This document shows positions 28,521 to 34,830 of a stretch of 34,830 nucleotides of DNA, piece by piece. This DNA is from a virus. Below the pieces are notes generated by a model. That model worked only from the letters and a program-made list of their open reading frames with translations. It was not told the origin of the DNA and ran no database searches. Position 1 is the stretch's first letter, and each line of letters begins with the position of its first letter. The stretch is from the IMG/VR virus record IMGVR_UViG_3300037502_002060, positions 1-34,830 of that record, one strand, 5' to 3'. The translations under genes and the position numbers were made by a program.

Positions 28521-30419
28521 CTAATCATTCTTTCCCTTCCATATCCACACAAAGTCATCCCATTTCCCCACGATCCCGCGGTCCTGGAGCGCAGTCGCGG
28601 ACCGCAAGAAAGCTTTCTTTTTGCTCTCTTCATTGCCGTCGCTGATCTGCTTTGCGAGCGCGTAGGACCGCCACAAGCTTTCCGTCACCACGAAGTAACC
28701 CTTCGGTATGTGCGGAGCGTTTTTCGTCTCCCCGGCAGCCGACAAGGCTTCGTGCAATGCGTCAAGCGCCACCTTCTGCCCTGGCGTGAGTTTCTTTCTC
28801 GCCTGGACATCCACCGGGTCCTCGTTTAGCTCCAGCACCAGGCTCGTCTCCACCTCCAGGCCAAGCTCACCCACCTCCAGCTCGACGCTGATCGTCTTGA
28901 GCTGCATGGGCGCGAGCGGCTCGGCATCCTTTTGCTTTTCCGTGGTGAGAATCACCCGGTCCATGTCCCGGTCCACCCTGACGCTGACATCCACCGCTCC
29001 AATGAGCGCCGTCGATCCGCGCGCCCCGCGGTTGCTATCCTTGCCGGAGTGATGGATCGGCATAACGGCGCAGCCGACGGCCTCGCGTACCAGGTCCATG
29101 TTCCGGACCGCCTTGCCCATATCCTGGGCGGCGTTCTCGTCCCCGCCGATCATGCACCTGGCTACCGTATCGAATACCACCATCGCCACCGGCAGCTCCG
29201 GGTCCCTGGTCGCTTCGATCGTCTGCACCAGGTCGTAGATTTCTGCATCGTCCAGTAGGTTTACCGCCTTCGGAATCAGGTAAAACGGCGCAGCTTCTGG
29301 CAGCTCCCTGTGTTTATGCCAGGCTGCGATCCGCTTTCTAAAACCACCGACGCCTTCGCCGGCCACATAAAAAACCTGGCCGCGGACCGTATCCATGCCA
29401 TGCCAGGAGCTGCCGTGAGCTACGGTGAGCGCAATATCTAGCGCCGTGAAAGTCTTTCCGCCGCCTGGCTCGCCGTAAACCATCGCCAGGCTCTGCTTTG
29501 GGATCAAATCTTTTACCAGCCAGGTGACCGGCGGGAGCGTTGCAATCTCCGCGAGCGTGAGAATTGGTAACCGCGGCGGATTGACCGGAGCTTGCCAGTC
29601 TTTCGCGAGTGGCGCTACTTTCGCAAGTGCCACCAGGTTCTCCCTGGTCCCGCCGGCCTTGATCCAGTCGCTGATGTCACCCTTTTCCGGTAGGTTCGGC
29701 AGCTCCAGGATACGGATCTCGGCTGCAATGTCTTGCAGCTGCTCGATTAAGACCTTCGCGTGATTGCGCCCAGGCTCATCATTGTCCGGGACCACGATCA
29801 GCTTGCGGCCGCGGAAGTATTCATTGAGCTGCGGCTGCCATTTCTTAGCGCCGCCAGAGTTGCAGCTGGCCAAAAGCCCCAGCTTTTTTAGATTCTCGAC
29901 ATCCTTCTCGCCCTCTGTGAGAAATATAGGGCGTTTCGGATGAGCTACCAGCTCCGCCAGGTTGTAAGGCAATGGTGTAACGCCTTGCAAGTTCCAGACT
30001 GTTTTGCCGTTCTCGATTCTGCGCTGCCGGAAGTCTTTCGGCTCGAACCGGATCACCTCATAAACGATTTCGCCGTCCGGAGTGGTGTATGGATAGACCG
30101 CTTTGATCTGCTTTTGCGCTGCCTGGATTGGCCAGGGTTCCTGGTGCGTGTGGCCATTGGCCAGCGGAGCCAGGTCGATGCCCAGCTCGTCTTTCATCCA
30201 GGATTCAATCTTCGCGCCGCCGGTTTCTTGGCGGATCAGGTCGGCTACTCCGCCGCCTTTTTCGTTTTCGTGGTCATACCAGGTTCCCTTTTCCAGGTCG
30301 ATCGATTTCGATCCATGAGTTCCGAACCGCAGCTCTTTCCCAGGCTTGCTTAGTCGTTCGTTCGGATCACCCCACAAATGCCGGGCTACCGTCTCGATGT
30401 GTTGTACCAGGTCTGTCAT
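28521..30419 (-). CDS. Primase-helicase (TOPRIM plus RepA/RecA-type ATPase)
   Basis: This 632-residue protein has an N-terminal region with a primase-like KGTWYDHENEKGGGVADLI but no CHC2 cysteines. A TOPRIM domain follows with LTEGEKD (about 167-173) and VVPDNDEPG (about 210-218). A RecA-type helicase domain has Walker A GEPGGGKT (about 316-323), a VVFDTVARCM strand and MPIHHSGKDSNRGARGSTAL. The C-terminus may be a small winged helix. The start at ATG 30419 is chosen over an in-frame GTG at 30443 that lies in a terminator. It would unwind and prime at the adjacent origin. With no phage polymerase seen, host polymerase III is presumably used. Confidence 0.88.
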   Translation of the reverse strand: MTDLVQHIETVARHLWGDPNERLSKPGKELRFGTHGSKSIDLEKGTWYDHENEKGGGVADLIRQETGGAKIESWMKDELGIDLAPLANGHTHQEPWPIQAAQKQIKAVYPYTTPDGEIVYEVIRFEPKDFRQRRIENGKTVWNLQGVTPLPYNLAELVAHPKRPIFLTEGEKDVENLKKLGLLASCNSGGAKKWQPQLNEYFRGRKLIVVPDNDEPGRNHAKVLIEQLQDIAAEIRILELPNLPEKGDISDWIKAGGTRENLVALAKVAPLAKDWQAPVNPPRLPILTLAEIATLPPVTWLVKDLIPKQSLAMVYGEPGGGKTFTALDIALTVAHGSSWHGMDTVRGQVFYVAGEGVGGFRKRIAAWHKHRELPEAAPFYLIPKAVNLLDDAEIYDLVQTIEATRDPELPVAMVVFDTVARCMIGGDENAAQDMGKAVRNMDLVREAVGCAVMPIHHSGKDSNRGARGSTALIGAVDVSVRVDRDMDRVILTTEKQKDAEPLAPMQLKTISVELEVGELGLEVETSLVLELNEDPVDVQARKKLTPGQKVALDALHEALSAAGETKNAPHIPKGYFVVTESLWRSYALAKQISDGNEESKKKAFLRSATALQDRGIVGKWDDFVWIWKGKND

Positions 30420-30429
30420 AAATTCCAGA

Positions 30430-30459
30430 GAAAAAAGGGCCACGGTTTCCCGCGGCCCT
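30430..30459 (-). terminator. Rho-independent terminator upstream of the primase-helicase gene
   Basis: On the minus strand a 10-bp stem (AGGGCCGCGG / CCGTGGCCCT) with a GAAA tetraloop is followed by six T. It ends 11 bases before the primase-helicase ATG. It would limit expression of the replication and later genes after the SSB-like gene, perhaps as an attenuation or antitermination point. Confidence 0.9.
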
Positions 30460-30473
30460 GGTGCAGCTTGTTA

Positions 30474-31043
30474 TTAAAACTCGTCTTGTGGTGCTTCTGC
30501 TGCCGGCGCAGCTGCTGGAGCAGCTTTGACCGGTGAAGCAGCGCTCACCGTTACGCGTCCTTGTGTACCAAAATCAGCTGGCGGATCGATCCACTTCTCC
30601 AGCTTGAAGTTCGGCACTTGTGTCATCCCCTTACCAATACTGGTAGGCGTCGCGCCCAGGAATTTCAGCACCGGTACTTTCCCAGGATTCGCTGCCGCCT
30701 GGTCAGATACTTCGCCCCAGATTGCAGTTAATCCCTTGTTGCTGCCGGCCGAGTTGGTGGACCACTCGCGCTGCCCGAAGCTCTTGGAGTAGAGCTGCAA
30801 GCTAAACCCGCGCTTGTGTTCATCGCTCGGCTGCGGACCTTTTACACCAGGCCGCTCGTCCCAGCTCCAGTCCGGACCCATGCCGGCCACAATTTTCCCC
30901 CAGCCAGTACGGAGAGAATTGGGGTCCAACAAAAACTGGCCCATCTGGATTGTTTCGCCGTCCACTTGCCAGGTTCCGGTCGATGCGTTGTAACGGATAT
31001 AGCTGCCGCCGTCTCCGCCGGTAAGTCCAAGATCAATACTCAT
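30474..31043 (-). CDS. Putative single-stranded DNA-binding protein
   Basis: This 189-residue protein has an N-terminal beta-rich section (YIRYNASTGTWQVDGETIQMGQFLLDP, WGKIVAGMGPDW), then GFSLQLYSKSFGQREWSTNS and LKFLGATPTSIGKG. A disordered Ala/Pro tail ends PQDEF. A structured domain, a flexible tail and an acidic tip ending in Phe are typical of phage SSBs, and it neighbours a resolvase-like nuclease and the primase. No family motif is certain. AAGGA lies upstream of the ATG at 31043. A strong terminator follows directly. Confidence 0.5.
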   Translation of the reverse strand: MSIDLGLTGGDGGSYIRYNASTGTWQVDGETIQMGQFLLDPNSLRTGWGKIVAGMGPDWSWDERPGVKGPQPSDEHKRGFSLQLYSKSFGQREWSTNSAGSNKGLTAIWGEVSDQAAANPGKVPVLKFLGATPTSIGKGMTQVPNFKLEKWIDPPADFGTQGRVTVSAASPVKAAPAAAPAAEAPQDEF

Positions 31044-31389
31044 TTTCTTTTTCCTTTTTGCTAGTTGCTAGTTTGAAAAGCCCGAAGTCCTGATTCCATC
31101 TAAGCATCAGCTCTTCGGGTACGACATAAAGGCGCGGCTTTCTGTCAGCTCTCACTACCAGGAAGTCGCTGCCTTGCTGGGCGAGCGCGTCATATAACGG
31201 CCCGAACCCATCTTTGCGGCGCTTGCATTCGACGGTGTACCCGCCAATCATCACATCGCCTGTAAACATTCCACCGGCCCCGCCCGATAACGGGACCCGC
31301 TGCGTCTCGACATCCTGGGCGCGCCAGGTGTGGACCACTTCCAGCTCCAGCTCCGCTCCCCGCTCGCGGTTGCGCTTACCCCCTGGCAT
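31033..31389 (-). CDS. Holliday-junction-resolvase-like PD-(D/E)XK nuclease
   Basis: This 118-residue protein has the nuclease core in the expected order: basic start GGKRNRERGAELELEVVH (E13/E15/E17), TGDV with D45, and VECKRR with E54 and K56, followed by QQGSDFLVVRADRKP. This matches small archaeal-Hjc/VRR-type resolvases. ATG at 31389 is preferred (AGGTGA 6 bases upstream) over TTG at 31395. It would resolve branched DNA before packaging or during recombination. It overlaps both neighbours. Confidence 0.75.
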   Translation of the reverse strand: MPGGKRNRERGAELELEVVHTWRAQDVETQRVPLSGGAGGMFTGDVMIGGYTVECKRRKDGFGPLYDALAQQGSDFLVVRADRKPRLYVVPEELMLRWNQDFGLFKLATSKKEKENEY

Positions 31390-31567
31390 TTGCAATCACC
31401 TGGTCGATGCGCTCTGCGCTGGTTGTCCTGGATTCCAGGCCCTGGGAAAGCAGCTCTTCAGCCAGGCTGGAAGCGCTGCGGCGCTCCTGGACGGCTCGCT
31501 GGAATAGGTTCTGACGCAGCTTCTCGGTCAGATGGAGCTGGGTCGGTTTGGTTTTTAAGGGTTCCAT
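31376..31567 (-). CDS. Ribbon-helix-helix (CopG/Arc-type) DNA-binding protein
   Basis: This 63-residue protein has a short beta section (TKPTQLHLTEKL) followed by two helices (RQNLFQRAVQERR, SASSLAEELLSQGLESR), the RHH fold pattern. It is the first gene of the leftward unit and lies beside a pair of direct repeats at 31567-31617, so it could repress its own and the facing promoter. The ATG has no visible ribosome site, which suggests a leaderless or weak start. Confidence 0.65.
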   Translation of the reverse strand: MEPLKTKPTQLHLTEKLRQNLFQRAVQERRSASSLAEELLSQGLESRTTSAERIDQVIANARG

Positions 31568-31617
31568 GTGTTGTGGTTTCGCAACGGTTTCACCGTGGTT
31601 GTGTTGTGGTGTTGCAA
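31567..31617. promoter_or_regulatory. Candidate operator: two direct repeats 33 bp apart
   Basis: TGTGTTGTGGT occurs exactly at 31567-31577 and 31600-31610. Each copy continues with three variable bases and GCAAYGG, making an 18-21-base imperfect direct repeat with a 33-bp period (about three helical turns). The left copy touches the RHH gene start; the right copy reaches into the -35 of the rightward promoter. Confidence 0.6.
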
Positions 31618-31640
31618 TGGTATCAAAAAGGGCGCATAAT
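31612..31640 (+). promoter_or_regulatory. Sigma70-like promoter of the rightward unit
   Basis: A TTGCAA hexamer (31612-31617), 17 bases, then CATAAT (31635-31640) fit the housekeeping consensus 4/6 and 5/6. The expected start of transcription is about 31647, 29 bases before the first ATG. It is the only plus-strand promoter candidate before the operon and overlaps the right-hand direct repeat. Confidence 0.65.
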
Positions 31641-31675
31641 GAGGGTGAACAGTTGATGAACGAAAGGAGAACGAA

Positions 31676-31750
31676 ATGAGCATCATCGGTTTGATTGTCG
31701 GTGTTCTGGTTTTGGCAGCTTTGGTTTTACCCCCTTTTGAAATCGAATAA
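31676..31750 (+). CDS. 24-residue membrane peptide
   Basis: This short frame has a strong ribosome site (AAAGGAG, about 6 bases before ATG). It encodes a single hydrophobic helix (IIGLIVGVLVLAALVL) with a short PPFEIE tail. It is the first gene after the rightward promoter, and the next gene has its own AAGGAG 10 bases after this stop. Single-pass peptides at this position in phages often act on the host envelope or in superinfection exclusion. That role is speculative here. Confidence 0.6.
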   Translation: MSIIGLIVGVLVLAALVLPPFEIE

Positions 31751-31760
31751 GGAGAACGAT

Positions 31761-32117
31761 ATGGGCTTGATGTTGAGTGTGTACCGCGACGCTAGTGGTT
31801 CCGATTGTACGAATGGCGGAGTTAGCAGCCAGTTCGATCGCGTTTGTGTTGTGAATGTTGATGGTCCTTTTAACCCCAGTATTGATTGTCCGGCGGTCGA
31901 GTTAAGTGTTGGCCCCGGAAAAAACAATCCGATCCTGGTCCCTGTTGCCGGCGCAGCTCGCGGTTTTGCCGGCCCGATGTTCGGTGGCAATTTCGCTGGC
32001 ACTTCCGATGGTCGTTTTGGAAATGCTCTCGAACAGATGTTCGGTGTTCGCTTCCGTGTGGTCCCGATGTTTGACCGTTACGAAAGCATGGAACAGTACG
32101 CTGCAAATTTTAATTAA
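31761..32117 (+). CDS. Conserved phage/plasmid protein of unknown function (118 aa)
   Basis: This 118-residue protein has VYRDASGSDCTNGGVSSQF, VCVVNVDGPFNPS, PMFGGNFAGTSDGRF and an end DRYESMEQYAANFN. I recall similar proteins in plasmids and prophages, often beside antirestriction or LPD-type genes, with no known function. ATG at 31761 with AAGGAG is chosen; the frame also stays open upstream to a TTG in the preceding gene. It precedes the LPD29 gene, supporting an early establishment role. Confidence 0.7.
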   Translation: MGLMLSVYRDASGSDCTNGGVSSQFDRVCVVNVDGPFNPSIDCPAVELSVGPGKNNPILVPVAGAARGFAGPMFGGNFAGTSDGRFGNALEQMFGVRFRVVPMFDRYESMEQYAANFN

Positions 32118-32132
32118 CTAAAGGAGATTCAA

Positions 32133-32702
32133 ATGGCTATTTATCTTTCTTGTGCTGATACCGCGAAGCTTGTGCGCGCTGCGCTCAAAGAAGCTTTCCC
32201 TGGTTTCAAGTTTTCTGTCCGCTCTAAAGTTTATTCCGGCGGCGCATCGATCACCGTCGAGTATTTCGATGGTCCCTTATCTTCCGATGTGCAGTCGATT
32301 GTGCGTCGGTTCGAGGGCGCGTACTTCGACGGCATGACCGATTACAAAGGCATCAAATACAACGCGATCGACGGCAAAGAAGTTTCGTTCGGTGCGAATT
32401 TTATTTTCGTGCGTCGTAATCTGTCGGCCGAGTTCCTGGCCGAAGTCGCTGCTGGTGTTGTCAAGTATTACCAGTTTGAAGTTGATTACGAAATCGTGCC
32501 GAGCATTTACGGCGCGTGGATCAAGATCGATTCAAACAAGAATTATCAGAAGCGCGCGGATTGCAATTTCACCGATCTCGTTATGAGAGCAGCTTCAGAA
32601 AAATCTCTGCTGGCTCCCCAGGTCAGCAAGGTTGCAAATAGTGTTCAATCCCTGGGTGATGATGGTTACGGATACGGTTCCGTAGGAAGGATGGCAGCAT
32701 GA
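32133..32702 (+). CDS. LPD29-domain protein (large polyvalent-protein-associated domain)
   Basis: This 189-residue protein has the LPD29 pattern in its first 70 residues: CADTAKLVRAALKEAFPGFKFSVRS, SGGASITVEYFDGP, and FEGAYFDGMTDYKG. The rest includes NFIFVRRNLSAEFLAE and a Ser/Gly-rich end. LPD29 occurs in phage and plasmid proteins linked to early DNA entry and antirestriction (polyvalent proteins). Its molecular role is unknown. AAGGAG precedes the ATG, and the stop overlaps the next ATG (ATGA). Confidence 0.8.
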   Translation: MAIYLSCADTAKLVRAALKEAFPGFKFSVRSKVYSGGASITVEYFDGPLSSDVQSIVRRFEGAYFDGMTDYKGIKYNAIDGKEVSFGANFIFVRRNLSAEFLAEVAAGVVKYYQFEVDYEIVPSIYGAWIKIDSNKNYQKRADCNFTDLVMRAASEKSLLAPQVSKVANSVQSLGDDGYGYGSVGRMAA

Positions 32703-32956
32703 GTTTGAGATTGCGCGTAATGAGACGCGCCGAATTCAATCGTGATTCGGTTCGTCCATTGACCGCGATTGTCCTGGCCAGGATTCCTGGCCGGGTTGAG
32801 TACGCGGTCTTTACGGAGATCGATGAGACGCTGCGCAATGGTTACTACTCTCGCGACATGGAGCGGTGCGTCGCGGAGTACGAATCCAGGAAGAGAGTTG
32901 CAGCTAGTCCGTCCGATCCTGGTGCTGAGTTTATTTTTAGGAGGTATTCAGAATGA
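32699..32956 (+). CDS. Hypothetical protein (85 aa)
   Basis: This 85-residue basic protein has RAEFNRDSVRPLTAIVLARIPG, VFTEIDETLRNGYYSRDMERC and a FIFRRYSE end. It is coupled by ATGA to the LPD29 gene before it and to the recombinase after it. I do not recognise a family. The conserved-looking RNGYYSRDMERC stretch could be tested for homologues in other LPD29 loci. Confidence 0.65.
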   Translation: MSLRLRVMRRAEFNRDSVRPLTAIVLARIPGRVEYAVFTEIDETLRNGYYSRDMERCVAEYESRKRVAASPSDPGAEFIFRRYSE

Positions 32957-33639
32957 AAGCAATTGCTTATTACCGCGTGTCCACTAAGAAGCAAGGCGAA
33001 TCTGGCCTGGGCTTAGAGGGGCAGCGCGCCACCATCGAGCGCTTTATCCCTGGCTCACAATATGAGCTGGTCGGTGAGTATATTGAAATCGAATCGGGAA
33101 AGAAAACGGATCGCCGCCGTCCGCAGCTGCGCGCAGCTCTGGCCGAATGCGAGCGCCTGGGCGCGACGCTGGTGATCGCGAAGCTTGACCGATTGACGCG
33201 TAATGTTGGATTCCTGGTCACGCTGATCGAGCGCCAGGTTCCTATCATGGCGCTTGATTTACCGCAGCTCCAGGACCCAGCAATGAATCGATTCATTTTG
33301 CAGCTGATGGCCAATGTCGCAGAGCTTGAGCGCGAGCAGATTTCGACGCGCACGAAAAGCGCCCTGGCTGCTCGCGCGGCCCGTGGCCAGTCGCTCGGAT
33401 CACCAGCTCCACAAAACGGAGCAGCTGCTGGTGGCCAGGTGATGGCGGCCCAGGCAAAAGAGTTTGCCAGCCAGGTGTACCCGGTGATCCAGGAGCTGCG
33501 CGCTTTCGGTTGTAAGACGCTGGCCAAGATTGCCCAGGGTCTATCAGCTCGCGGCGTATTGACTGCGCGTGGCAATCGCAGCTGGTCGTTGTCCGCGGTT
33601 CGTAATGTGTTGGTTACTTGTGAAGGAGCTGCTGCATGA
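32953..33639 (+). CDS. Small serine recombinase (resolvase/invertase family)
   Basis: This 228-residue protein has the full catalytic set: YYRVST with R8 and nucleophile S10, KKTDRRRPQLRAAL, and AKLDRLTR (D79, R80, R83), then the long helix LMANVAELEREQISTRTKSAL. The C-terminal 60 residues look like a DNA-binding HTH (LRAFGCKTLAKIAQGLSARGV, SWSLSAVRNVL). It is far shorter than large serine integrases, so inversion or resolution is more likely, though integration by a short serine recombinase is possible. No recombination sites were identified. ATGA overlaps on both sides. Confidence 0.88.
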   Translation: MKAIAYYRVSTKKQGESGLGLEGQRATIERFIPGSQYELVGEYIEIESGKKTDRRRPQLRAALAECERLGATLVIAKLDRLTRNVGFLVTLIERQVPIMALDLPQLQDPAMNRFILQLMANVAELEREQISTRTKSALAARAARGQSLGSPAPQNGAAAGGQVMAAQAKEFASQVYPVIQELRAFGCKTLAKIAQGLSARGVLTARGNRSWSLSAVRNVLVTCEGAAA

Positions 33640-33794
33640 TTGATTTACTTTCTAAGTTGTTCCAGGCCGTCGTGATTGTCGGCTTTTCGTTGTTGTTCGC
33701 GGTGTTCTTAATCGAGTGGTTTGCTGGATGCGGTGAGACATACATCGCCGCCGATGGCAAGCGCTACGCTTACGAATGCGTTTTTATTAAATAA
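33636..33794 (+). CDS. Small single-pass membrane protein (52 aa)
   Basis: This 52-residue frame starts at an ATG overlapping the recombinase stop (ATGA). It has one hydrophobic helix (about 11-30: AVVIVGFSLLFAVFLIEWFA) and a polar end with two further Cys-containing segments (GCGETYIAADGKRYAYEC). No family is recognised. It lies between recombinase and exonuclease genes. The paired Cys in the end could form a disulphide if the end is periplasmic. Confidence 0.6.
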   Translation: MIDLLSKLFQAVVIVGFSLLFAVFLIEWFAGCGETYIAADGKRYAYECVFIK

Positions 33795-33804
33795 GGAGAT
33801 TGTC

Positions 33805-34779
33805 ATGGTTGGAAAAGTTACGAATGATGTTTTGCCCAGCGGCTCCCGGCTGCCTGGTATCTTCGGCGTGTCACCTTTCAAGACGCCGAATGATGAGTTG
33901 GCGTATTCATTGAATGCGCTCCAGGGTAAACCGCGCCCACCGTTTAAGGTTGAAGCAGCTGACTGGGGAAATACTTTTGAAGTGCCTATCATCCAGGAAG
34001 CAGCTGCGCGGATCGGGCTGCCGATCAAAGAGCTGCAAGTGGACTATGCGCTTTCGTACCGCGAGGATGGCCAGGACATTCTCCAGGTATCGCTCGATTC
34101 GATCCTGGAAGGTGATGGCCGGACCCTTTACACCGACGCGGACGCCGGTATTTATGTAGTCGATAAATACCCCATCCAGCTCGAAGGCCCTGGCGCGTGT
34201 GAATCGAAGCTCACCTCATCAATGCCGGAAGAAACCCCGCCCGAATACCGCGGTCCGCTCCAGCTCCAGGCGCAGATGCTTTGCGCCGGGTTCAAGTGGG
34301 GCGTCATAGCCACGCTCTATCGGGGTACGGAGTTGCGATTGTTTTTCTATAAGGCTGACCAGGATGCCCAGGCGAAGATTATCGAGAAGTGCAAGGACTT
34401 TATTCGCCGCGTCAATGAGGGTGATTGGTATCCGGCCGTCTCTCCAGCTGACGCCGTGACCGCTTATCCGACCACCGATGACACTTCCGCGCCGGTGGAT
34501 CTGACTGGCAAGCCAGAGGCTTATTCGGTCCAGCGCCTGGCTGACATCAAAGAAGCTATCGCCACCCTGGAGGAAGAAAAGGACCGGCTTCAGTCGCAGA
34601 TCATGGACCGGATGGCCATGAGCGAAAAGGCTTACATCAAAAACAAGGACGGCAGCATTGCCTGGGAAGTGAAATGGGCCATGCGTAATTACAGGGCGCA
34701 GCCGGAGAAGATAACCCCAGCCAAACCGGCCAGGATCGAGCGCAGCAAGACTTTGACATTGACTGAGGGGAGAACATGA
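33805..34779 (+). CDS. YqaJ-type PD-(D/E)XK exonuclease (recombination)
   Basis: This 324-residue protein has the YqaJ/lambda-exonuclease core: WGNTFEVPIIQEAAARIGL with E59, LQVSLDSI with D98, ACESKLTS with E133/K135, and RGPLQLQAQMLCAGF (the Gln-rich DNA-contact helix). A C-terminal coiled-coil and basic tail follow. It would resect double-stranded ends for phage recombination or repair. No RecT, Erf or Red-beta partner was recognised; the SSB-like proteins may serve. ATG at 33805 with AAGGAG is chosen; an upstream in-frame extension crosses the membrane-peptide gene. Confidence 0.85.
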   Translation: MVGKVTNDVLPSGSRLPGIFGVSPFKTPNDELAYSLNALQGKPRPPFKVEAADWGNTFEVPIIQEAAARIGLPIKELQVDYALSYREDGQDILQVSLDSILEGDGRTLYTDADAGIYVVDKYPIQLEGPGACESKLTSSMPEETPPEYRGPLQLQAQMLCAGFKWGVIATLYRGTELRLFFYKADQDAQAKIIEKCKDFIRRVNEGDWYPAVSPADAVTAYPTTDDTSAPVDLTGKPEAYSVQRLADIKEAIATLEEEKDRLQSQIMDRMAMSEKAYIKNKDGSIAWEVKWAMRNYRAQPEKITPAKPARIERSKTLTLTEGRT

Positions 34780-34830
34780 ACCTCTCCCCGACGCCGGCCC
34801 AGAAGCGGCTTTATGACTTCCTGGCCGGGT
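34704..34830. repeat. Terminal direct repeat (copy 2), genome closure
   Basis: This stretch is identical to bases 1-127. It marks the point where the circular map closes. Confidence 0.95.
34776..34830 (+). CDS. 5' end of LexA-type DNA-binding protein (partial copy)
   Basis: This is the first 18 codons of the gene given in full at 73-291, cut by the window end. Its ATG overlaps the exonuclease stop (ATGA), showing the true junction between the two genes. Confidence 0.9.
   Translation, partial: MNLSPTPAQKRLYDFLAG

Noticed and set aside
32953-33639. Large serine integrase
   Set aside because: The protein is 228 residues and lacks the long zinc-ribbon/coiled-coil C-terminus of large serine integrases.
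33721-33804. N-terminal extension of the exonuclease
   Set aside because: It overlaps the 52-residue membrane-protein gene and lacks a ribosome site. ATG at 33805 has AAGGAG.

Overview
The window is an essentially complete genome of a small tailed phage with a T7-like (podovirus) particle. Bases 1-127 are repeated exactly at 34704-34830, so the molecule closes on itself with a unit length of 34,703 bp. Every recognisable gene is viral. The virion genes are the T7-type set: portal/connector, scaffold, capsid, tubular tail proteins A and B, three large ejection-type proteins and a T7-type tail fibre. I saw no phage RNA polymerase, DNA polymerase, tRNA or rRNA. The host is probably a Gram-negative bacterium: there is a spanin-like lysis protein, two perfect DnaA boxes and an SSB-type acidic tail. 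Many small proteins (DUF6496-like, DUF6321-like, the T4-type 'GHFAKV' protein, the glycine-rich adhesins) are, from memory, typical of environmental phages. The host genus cannot be read from the sequence.

Layout. Two transcription units diverge from one control region at 31568-31675 and meet at a rho-independent terminator at 348-371. The rightward (+) unit, 31676 through the junction to 291, holds a 24-residue membrane peptide, a plasmid/phage-type conserved protein, an LPD29-domain protein, an unknown protein, a small serine recombinase, a second membrane peptide, a YqaJ-type exonuclease and a stand-alone LexA-type DNA-binding domain. The leftward (-) unit starts with a ribbon-helix-helix protein. 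It continues through replication and recombination (resolvase-like nuclease, possible ssDNA-binding protein, TOPRIM primase-helicase, a protein ending in DDIPF, a winged-helix initiator-like protein). Packaging follows (small accessory proteins, TerS, TerL), then head, tail, ejection proteins, fibre and glycine-rich adhesins, and finally a lysis cassette (XhlA-like protein, spanin, holin, M15 endolysin).

Genes are packed with ATGA, GTGA, TTGA or TAATG stop/start overlaps, which fixes many starts and exposes several genes too short for routine calling. A candidate replication origin (two DnaA boxes plus TGTCCGG repeats) lies at 28337-28514, between the primase-helicase and the DDIPF protein.

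The most interesting items are: an 1108-residue ejection-position protein carrying a ParB-like motif and a zeta-toxin-like kinase domain; a spanin whose signal peptide and mature part lie in different frames one base apart; the DnaA-box origin; the DDIPF tail; a 33-bp-spaced direct repeat in the divergent promoter region; and a marked excess of CCWGG sites.
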